Of a DNA stretch of 20,471 bases, positions 15,522 through 20,471 are shown piece after piece. The translations under genes and the position numbers were made by a program. Source of the DNA: an uncultured Brevundimonas sp. (lineage in GTDB: Bacteria; Pseudomonadota; Alphaproteobacteria; Caulobacterales; Caulobacteraceae); contig CAMLNT010000018.1 in the NCBI GenBank assembly GCA_946481425.1, forward strand, positions 1 to 20,471, written 5' to 3'. The notes beneath the pieces are model-generated. The model was given only the letters and a program-made list of their open reading frames with translations. It did no database searches and was not told the origin of the DNA. The first letter of the stretch is position 1. The number at the start of each line of letters is the position of its first letter.

Positions 15522-16805
15522 CTGTCCTCCAACTATGCAGAGCTGACCTGGGACGACCCCAATCCGCTCAAGCGCTGGCTGCAGCGCCGGCGGATTCACG
15601 ACGCGCTGCGTCAGGTTCCCGACGAGACGGCCGTGAACCTGGTCGTGGACTTCGGGGGCGGGGATGGGCGGCTGGCGGCGCTGGCGGCCGAGCGCTGGCC
15701 CGGGGCCCACGTGGTGGTTTTCGAGCCCTATGCCGAGATGGCGGCGGCCGCGCGGGCGATGCTGGCGGGCCTGCCCAGGGTCTCGGTCGTCGAGCGGGAA
15801 AAGGACATTGCCGCCGGCGCCGACGTCGTCTTCTGCACCGAGGTGTTCGAACACCTGCCGGACGCCGAAACGGACCGGGCCTTGTGGGAGATCGACCGCA
15901 TCCTGAAGCCCGGCGGCCTGCTGGTCGCGGGGGTGCCGGTGGAGGTGGGGCCGCCCGCCTTCTTCAAGGGGCTGTTCCGCCGGGCGCGCCGCGCCGACGC
16001 CTATGACGCCGACCTGGGCCGCATCTGGCGGGCGACGACGGGGCGGCCGCCCACCGATCGCCCCGACGAGCTTATCGGGGCGGGGCGGCGCTATCACTCC
16101 TTCCATCTGGGCTTCGACCATCGCCGGCTGAAGGCGCGGCTGGAGGATCAGCTGGGCCCGGTGCGCGTGACCGGCAGTCCCGCCGCCTTCGCCCCTGTTC
16201 TGATGAACAGCGAGGCCTATATGACGCTGACCAAGCAGGAGACCGCCCCCATGGCCCACGTCGCGCGCGACGACCGCCCCACCGACAAGGCCGCGCGCTA
16301 TGCCGAGGCCTGCGACGAGATCTATGCGGTCCTGGCGGGCGAGACCAATGTGACGGCCCGGATGGCGACGGTCGCCTCCATGCTGGCCGACGCCTTCCCG
16401 AGCTTCATCTGGACGGGGTTCTACGTCGTGGACCCGAAGAAGCCGGACGAGCTGGTGGTGGGGCCCTATCAGGGCAAGCTGGGATGCCTGCGCATCCCGT
16501 TTGGCCGTGGAGTCTGCGGGACCGCGGCGCGGGACCGGGCGACGCAGGTAGTCGAAGACGTCCATGCCTTCCCTGGCCATATCGCCTGCGACAGCCGCTC
16601 CAAGTCCGAGATCGTGGTGCCCGTGTTCAATCCCGAGGTCGAACTGATCGCGGTGCTGGACATCGATTCCGCGGACTACGGGACGTTTGATGCGGTGGAC
16701 GTCGCCGCGCTCGAGCGGCTGACCTGGATGCTGTTCTCTGCGGCCGATGAGGCCAAGGCCGGCATGGCGGGGGCGGCAAAAACCGCCGGGGCCGGACAGA
16801 ATTGA
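15522..16805 (+). CDS. SAM-dependent methyltransferase reading into a free-methionine-(R)-sulfoxide reductase (GAF) domain
   Basis: The continuous frame encodes 427 residues. Residues 1-243 form a class I methyltransferase: LVVDFGGGDGRL is the SAM-binding glycine loop, VVVFEPYAEM motif II, and DRILKPGGLLVAGVP the late strand pattern. The rest is a GAF-type fRMsr. The first canonical start (GTG 15633) would remove 37 residues that look native (NYAELTWDDPNPLKRWLQRRR), so I place the start at CTG 15522, seven bases after GGGAG; no ATG, GTG or TTG lies in frame after the preceding stop at 15464. No stop separates the two domains. Either this is a true fusion, or the reductase is made mainly from the internal ATG at 16251. 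Methyl acceptor unknown. Confidence 0.7.
   Translation: MSSNYAELTWDDPNPLKRWLQRRRIHDALRQVPDETAVNLVVDFGGGDGRLAALAAERWPGAHVVVFEPYAEMAAAARAMLAGLPRVSVVEREKDIAAGADVVFCTEVFEHLPDAETDRALWEIDRILKPGGLLVAGVPVEVGPPAFFKGLFRRARRADAYDADLGRIWRATTGRPPTDRPDELIGAGRRYHSFHLGFDHRRLKARLEDQLGPVRVTGSPAAFAPVLMNSEAYMTLTKQETAPMAHVARDDRPTDKAARYAEACDEIYAVLAGETNVTARMATVASMLADAFPSFIWTGFYVVDPKKPDELVVGPYQGKLGCLRIPFGRGVCGTAARDRATQVVEDVHAFPGHIACDSRSKSEIVVPVFNPEVELIAVLDIDSADYGTFDAVDVAALERLTWMLFSAADEAKAGMAGAAKTAGAGQN
16251..16805 (+). CDS. msrC: Free methionine-(R)-sulfoxide reductase (GAF domain), probable internal start
   Basis: This 184-residue part corresponds to a complete stand-alone fRMsr, which reduces free methionine-R-sulfoxide. 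The three reactive cysteines of the family are visible in LGCLRIPFGRGVCG and HIACDSRSKSEIVVP, with FIWTGFYVV, VVGPYQG and VLDIDSADYGTFD as further markers. AGGAG (16237-16241) stands nine bases before the ATG at 16251, a good internal ribosome binding site, so the reductase may be translated on its own as well as within the methyltransferase frame. The range is nested in the fused frame on purpose. A weak ACCGC/GCGGT hairpin (16805-16821) follows. Confidence 0.75.
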   Translation: MAHVARDDRPTDKAARYAEACDEIYAVLAGETNVTARMATVASMLADAFPSFIWTGFYVVDPKKPDELVVGPYQGKLGCLRIPFGRGVCGTAARDRATQVVEDVHAFPGHIACDSRSKSEIVVPVFNPEVELIAVLDIDSADYGTFDAVDVAALERLTWMLFSAADEAKAGMAGAAKTAGAGQN

Positions 16806-16861
16806 CCGCCTAACGAGCGGTTAACATCAGCAAATACAAAGGATTAGATCGACGGGATCTG

Positions 16862-16878
16862 TGGCCCGCCCGTTGCTT
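16862..16878 (+). promoter_or_regulatory. Sigma-54 (RpoN) promoter of the fliK-flgD-flgE cluster
   Basis: TGGCCCGCCCGTTGCTT fits the RpoN consensus TGGCACG-N4-TTGCW with one mismatch, and has the required GG-N10-GC spacing. Transcription would start near 16888, about 64 bases before the fliK ATG. In Caulobacter the hook genes are sigma-54 dependent and activated by FlbD, which fits the genes downstream. The sequence just upstream (16820-16856) is unusually A/T-rich, as expected for a bendable region, but I cannot identify activator sites with confidence. Confidence 0.75.
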
Positions 16879-16951
16879 GGCGAGGACCGAATAACCCTGC
16901 GCCGAATGCGCTCCTCATCCAGGTCCGTCCGCGGGCTGCTGAAGCGCATTC

Positions 16952-18307
16952 ATGTCGATCGTCTCCGACCTTCTGAGCCTCGCCGGCGTGCAGCCGACGC
17001 CCGCCGCGACCGGCGAGCGTCCGGATGCGGCCGGTTTCGCGGGCTTTATGGAAAGCCTGGGCGAGCCGCGGTCGCGCGGCCTGATGGGTCTGGGCCGACG
17101 CCTGGCCGAACAGGCCCAGGCCGAGACCGCCCGGATGGACGACAATGGTCCGCTGGTGGGTGGAGAGCCGCTGATCAATCCGGGTCTGCTGACCGGGGTG
17201 CAGACCAAGCCGGACCAGCCGGAAATCAATCCGGGCCTGCCCGGCGGCGGCGCCAAGCCGGAGCCGCAGATCAACCCTGGCCTGCCGGTCGCCAAGGACG
17301 GCGAGCCGCAGATCAATCCGGGCCTCCCGGGCGCCAAGACCGACGGGCCCCTGATCAATCCCGGCGTGGCCGAGACCAAGGATGGCGGACCCCAGATCAA
17401 TCCGGGTGAGCCGGTCGCCAAGGATGGCGCGCAGGTTCTTCCGGGCGACGCCGCGGCCCCCGCCCTGGCGGCTGAGGTTCTGGGCGCCCTGTCGCAGGCG
17501 ACCGAGCCGGTTCGCGCGGAGGCCGCCGTGGCCGCCGTCCGCCAGGCCGTGGGCCGCGCCCCCGAAGTTTCCGCCCCCGAGGCCCCCGCCGCCGACCCCG
17601 TCGTCGACCTGACCGCCCTGGTCGAGGGCGTCGAACCTGAAGCCGCCCCGGCGGTGAATCCGGCAACGATCGCGGCCGAGACCCCGACCGCCTCGACGAC
17701 CGCGGTCGCATCGACCCCGATCGAGCCTGCGCCTGCCATCGCCCAGACCGACGGCGCCGACACGCCGATCGAGGCTTCGCCGGATCTGACGGCAGCGCTG
17801 GTCGAGGCCGAAGTCGCGACGCCGGCCACAACCGGCGAGACCGCGGCGCCCGCAGCGGCCCGCGCCGACGCCGTGCCGATGCACCGGGGCGCCGCCGACG
17901 CGATCGCCCAGGTTTCCGCCCAGATCATTCGCCGCCTCGAAGGCCGGGCGACCCGCTTCGACATGGAGCTGAACCCGGTCGAACTCGGCAAGGTCGAGGT
18001 CCGGCTGGACATCGACGCCGAGGGCCGCCTGGCCGCGCGTCTGGCCTTCGACAATCCGGCCGCGGCCGCCGAGTTGCGCGGCCGGGTCGACGAACTGCGC
18101 CGTGATCTGGAGCAGGCCGGCTTCCAGCTGTCGGAAGACGCCTTCTCGTTCGCGGACCGCGAAGGCTCGCGCGAGCGTCGCGAAGCCATGGCCGAGGGGA
18201 TGCTGAGCGCCTTCGCCCGGTCCGCCGAGGCTTCGGAACTGGCCGATCTGGCCGCCCAACCCGCCCTGCGCGTCATGACGCGACTGGGCCTGGATGTGAG
18301 GGTCTAG
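16952..18307 (+). CDS. fliK: Flagellar hook-length control protein FliK
   Basis: FliK measures the growing hook and switches the flagellar export gate to filament proteins. The 451-residue product ends in the Flg_hook domain: RFDMELNPVELGKVEVRLDI (about 338-357), then RLAARLAFDNPAAAAELRGR and ELRRDLEQAGFQL. The long middle is low in structure and rich in Ala and Pro. Residues 74-161 hold six INPG-centred repeats, the last four exactly 14 residues long. The ATG at 16952 follows the sigma-54 promoter; the Shine-Dalgarno is weak. The stop is one base before flgD. FliK is itself exported in early stages. Assignment rests on the C-terminal domain and on flgD/flgE next door. Confidence 0.93.
   Translation: MSIVSDLLSLAGVQPTPAATGERPDAAGFAGFMESLGEPRSRGLMGLGRRLAEQAQAETARMDDNGPLVGGEPLINPGLLTGVQTKPDQPEINPGLPGGGAKPEPQINPGLPVAKDGEPQINPGLPGAKTDGPLINPGVAETKDGGPQINPGEPVAKDGAQVLPGDAAAPALAAEVLGALSQATEPVRAEAAVAAVRQAVGRAPEVSAPEAPAADPVVDLTALVEGVEPEAAPAVNPATIAAETPTASTTAVASTPIEPAPAIAQTDGADTPIEASPDLTAALVEAEVATPATTGETAAPAAARADAVPMHRGAADAIAQVSAQIIRRLEGRATRFDMELNPVELGKVEVRLDIDAEGRLAARLAFDNPAAAAELRGRVDELRRDLEQAGFQLSEDAFSFADREGSRERREAMAEGMLSAFARSAEASELADLAAQPALRVMTRLGLDVRV
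17171..17434 (+). repeat. Tandem 42-bp coding repeats (INPG) in fliK
   Basis: Six in-frame units begin at 17171, 17222, 17267, 17309, 17351 and 17393. The first two are 51 and 45 bases, the last four exactly 42. Each encodes (L/E/Q)INPG followed by a spacer such as LPVAKDGEP. Their near-identity at the DNA level would allow copy-number change by slippage or recombination, altering FliK length in steps of 14 residues. Confidence 0.85.
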
Positions 18308-18308
18308 G

Positions 18309-19097
18309 ATGGTCGACGCCGTCGGCGCCACGAACAGCGCAACCCTGACCGGGCGAGCGAACCTGGTCTCGAACTTCGAGACCTTCCTGCAATTGCTGAC
18401 GACGCAGCTGAAGAACCAGGACCCCCTCTCGCCGCTGGATTCCAACGACTTCACCGCCCAGCTGACGCAGATGGCCGGCGTGGAGCAGCAGCTGCTGACC
18501 AACGACCTGCTGCAGGCCCTGCTGAACCAGGGCGCGGGCGGCCTGGACGGCGCGGTCAGCTACATCGGCAAGGAAGTCACTGCCGCCGGTTCAGCGACGC
18601 GCCTGCAGGACGGCGCGGCGAACTGGAGCTACGAGCTGGCGACCAACGCCGCCGACGCCCGTCTCGAGGTTCTGGACTCGACCGGTGCGGTGGTCTGGTC
18701 GGGCGAGGCGCCCGATCTCGACGCCGGCGTCCACGACTTTGAATGGGACGGCCGCAACAGCGCCGGCGCCCAGCTGCCCGACGGCGGCGTCTACACCCTG
18801 CGCGTCGCGGCCACGACCGCCTCGGGCCAGACCGTCGACAGCCAGGTGCTGATCCGCGGCATCGTCACGGCCGTCGAGCTCTATGACGGCGAGCCCTATG
18901 TCACGGTGGGCGGCTCGATCGTGCCGCTGAGCCAGGTGATCAGCGTCAACGCCGTCACCCAATCCGCCCAGGCAGACGCCGAAGACGACCAGCAGAGCGT
19001 GCTGGGGACCGTCGTCGACGTGGCCAAGGATCTTCTGAACCCGGTGGACGAACTCGCAGCCATCGCCGGCGCGATCAATCCGCTTCGACTGCTTTGA
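18309..19097 (+). CDS. flgD: Flagellar hook assembly scaffold protein FlgD
   Basis: FlgD caps the growing hook and helps FlgE subunits fold into place; it is removed when the hook is done. The 262-residue product opens with the conserved N-terminal block FETFLQLLTTQLKNQDPLSP (23-42) and FTAQLTQMAGVEQQ. The central part (SYIGKEVTAAG, then DFEWDGRNSAGAQLPDGGVYTLRV) matches the FlgD tudor-like and Ig-like domains. The C-terminal region from about 215, rich in Asp and Gln, extends beyond the E. coli length of 231. It starts one base after the fliK stop and is followed after 19 bases by flgE, so the three are probably co-transcribed from the sigma-54 promoter. Confidence 0.95.
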   Translation: MVDAVGATNSATLTGRANLVSNFETFLQLLTTQLKNQDPLSPLDSNDFTAQLTQMAGVEQQLLTNDLLQALLNQGAGGLDGAVSYIGKEVTAAGSATRLQDGAANWSYELATNAADARLEVLDSTGAVVWSGEAPDLDAGVHDFEWDGRNSAGAQLPDGGVYTLRVAATTASGQTVDSQVLIRGIVTAVELYDGEPYVTVGGSIVPLSQVISVNAVTQSAQADAEDDQQSVLGTVVDVAKDLLNPVDELAAIAGAINPLRLL

Positions 19098-19116
19098 ATA
19101 CGAGGGGAATAATCCG

Positions 19117-20471
19117 ATGAGCATCAACAGCGCCATGCTGGCAGGGGTTTCCGGCCTGAAGGCCAACTCCGCCGCGCTCGCCGCGATTTCGGACAACATC
19201 GCGAACGTGAATACGGTCGGCTACAAGCGCAGCCAGATCGACTTCCAGACGATGGTGACCGGCGGTTCTGCCGGTGGCTATTCGGCCGGCGGCGTCCTGG
19301 CCCACGCCCGTCACTATGTGACTCAGGAAGGCCTGCTCCAGCGCACCAACTCCTCGACCGACCTGGGCATCTCGGGCCAGGGCTTCTTCGTGGTGACCGA
19401 ACAGGCCGAGGACCTGACGGCCGCCGACGCCCGCCTGTTCACCCGCGCGGGGTCGTTCTCGGTCGACACCCTGGGCTATCTGCGCAACTCCGCCGGCCTG
19501 TTCCTTCAGGGCTGGATCGCCGATGCCGAAGGCGTCATCGCGGTTGATCCGTCGGACCTCAGCCGTCTGGACTCGATCAACGTCGGGGCCGTCGGGGGCG
19601 CCGCCGAGCCCACGACCCGGGTCTCGCTGAACGCCAACCTTCTGTCGAGCCAGGGCCTGTCGGACGAACTCGCCACCTACGACCCGCTGACCAACTCCAT
19701 GGCCATGTACGATCCGGAGAGCGGTGCGGGTGTGCGTCCCGACTTCGAGATGCAGGTGCCGATCTCGGACTCCAAGGGCGGCAAGCGCACCGTCGCCATC
19801 TCGTTCCTGAAGACCGACGTGCCGAACCAGTGGTTCGCGGAAATCCGCGCCATCCCGGCTTCGGATGTGGTCGAGGGCGCAGGCCTGGCAAACGGCCAGA
19901 TCCGCACCGGTATCATAGCCTTCACCCAGGACGGACGTCTGGATGTCGACGCCATGACCGCGATGGGCGCGGCGGCCCTGTTCCCCGATCCGCTGAACGC
20001 GACCCTGACGTTCGGCGCCTCCGACGCCGCGGCGCCGGGCGCCGGCCAGGTGAACTGGGCCACGGGCCTCGGCGTCGACGAGCAGGTCGTTTCCTTCGAC
20101 CTGAACGCGGCGGCGGGCGGTCTGACCCAGTACGACAGCCAGTCCGTGGTCCAGGCCGTGATCACCAACGGCACCGCCTTCGGCAACCTGACCAACATCG
20201 AGATCGACGAGGAAGGCTTTGTCACCGCCATCTTCGATAACGGGGTGACCCGCCGGATCGCGCAGGTGGCGCTGGCCACCTTCCCGAGCCCGGACAACCT
20301 GATCTCGGTCAACGGCAACGCCTTCCGCGTCTCGCAGGGCTCGGGCACCTTCAACCTGAAGGCGCCGGGCAGCGGCGGGGCTGGCATGATCGCGCCGAAC
20401 CAGCTGGAAGCCTCCACGGTCGACCTGTCGGCCGAGTTCACGGGCCTGATCACGACCCAGCGCGCCTATTC
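19117..20471 (+). CDS. flgE: Flagellar hook protein FlgE (C-terminus cut by window edge)
   Basis: FlgE polymerises into the hook, the universal joint between basal body and filament. The open frame has 451 complete codons and no stop before the edge. SAMLAGVSGLKANSAALAAI (5-24) and NIANVNTVGYKRSQIDFQ (28-45) are the N-terminal rod/hook motif; LGISGQGFFVV and FTRAGSFSVDTLGYLRN are the FlgE/F/G signature; NQLEASTVDLSAEFTGLITT begins the C-terminal motif that normally ends about 30 residues later. So only a short tail is missing. GAGGGG precedes the ATG. Expression is expected from the sigma-54 promoter before fliK; a separate promoter in the 19-base gap is unlikely. Confidence 0.95.
   Translation, partial: MSINSAMLAGVSGLKANSAALAAISDNIANVNTVGYKRSQIDFQTMVTGGSAGGYSAGGVLAHARHYVTQEGLLQRTNSSTDLGISGQGFFVVTEQAEDLTAADARLFTRAGSFSVDTLGYLRNSAGLFLQGWIADAEGVIAVDPSDLSRLDSINVGAVGGAAEPTTRVSLNANLLSSQGLSDELATYDPLTNSMAMYDPESGAGVRPDFEMQVPISDSKGGKRTVAISFLKTDVPNQWFAEIRAIPASDVVEGAGLANGQIRTGIIAFTQDGRLDVDAMTAMGAAALFPDPLNATLTFGASDAAAPGAGQVNWATGLGVDEQVVSFDLNAAAGGLTQYDSQSVVQAVITNGTAFGNLTNIEIDEEGFVTAIFDNGVTRRIAQVALATFPSPDNLISVNGNAFRVSQGSGTFNLKAPGSGGAGMIAPNQLEASTVDLSAEFTGLITTQRAY

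Noticed and set aside
16805..16821. ACCGC/GCGGT hairpin after the reductase stop as a terminator
   Set aside because: The stem is only five pairs and no T run follows, so termination is not supported.
17171..17434. Repeat block in fliK as a possible CRISPR or non-coding array
   Set aside because: Units are in frame, encode INPG motifs and differ mostly by coding changes, so they are protein repeats.
16844..18502. Long minus-strand open frames opposite fliK
   Set aside because: Gly/Arg-rich translation without motifs; the plus strand encodes FliK with a recognisable C-terminal domain behind a sigma-54 promoter.

Overview
The window is a high-GC bacterial chromosome segment with densely packed genes, many sharing ATGA or TGATG start/stop overlaps. 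Gene content (KDO and lipid A genes, a sigma-54-type flagellar hook cluster, nucleoside salvage) and a Caulobacter-like promoter upstream of kdsA point to an alphaproteobacterium, most likely Caulobacterales (Brevundimonas- or Caulobacter-like). This is inferred from protein character, not from a marker-gene search. I see no tRNA, rRNA, CRISPR array, insertion sequence or prophage.

Layout. Bases 1-560 (minus) hold the N-terminal part of tyrS, with a short tyrosine-rich reading frame and a hairpin upstream of it. Bases 755-3437 (plus) hold three overlapping genes: a DOMON-like protein, a NamZ-type exo-muramidase (DUF1343) and an EamA/DMT transporter, possibly a muropeptide-scavenging unit. Bases 3438-3916 are non-coding and repeat-rich: two tandem 56-bp hairpin units, another inverted repeat, and two REP-like palindromes in inverted orientation. 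Bases 3917-5139 (minus) hold a tag-rnhB DNA repair operon. Bases 5205-5837 (plus) hold an unrecognised exported protein, which meets a convergent photolyase gene (5838-7265, minus) with no gap.

Bases 7353-11732 (plus) hold an envelope operon: metal-dependent KdsA (KDO synthesis), two family-2 glycosyltransferases, and an LpxL-type acyltransferase fused through a transmembrane segment to a DUF3089 hydrolase-fold domain that has lost its nucleophile serine. A small SnoaL/NTF2-like gene (minus) follows. Bases 12226-14938 (plus) hold a tight operon of nucleoside hydrolase, ribokinase and an isopenicillin-N-synthase-like iron/2-oxoglutarate oxygenase. Together the first two turn nucleosides into base plus ribose-5-phosphate; the oxygenase is an unexplained partner. 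Next come a YciI-like protein and a methyltransferase that appears to start at CTG and runs without a stop into a free-methionine-sulfoxide reductase (GAF) domain.

The right end (16862 to the edge) is a flagellar hook cluster: a near-consensus sigma-54 promoter, then fliK (with an unusual block of six INPG repeats), flgD and a flgE cut by the window edge.

The most interesting points are the LpxL-DUF3089 fusion with its apparently dead hydrolase centre, the oxygenase inside a nucleoside salvage operon, the covarying tandem hairpins, the FliK repeats, the methyltransferase-reductase read-through, and the possible tyrosine leader peptide of tyrS.
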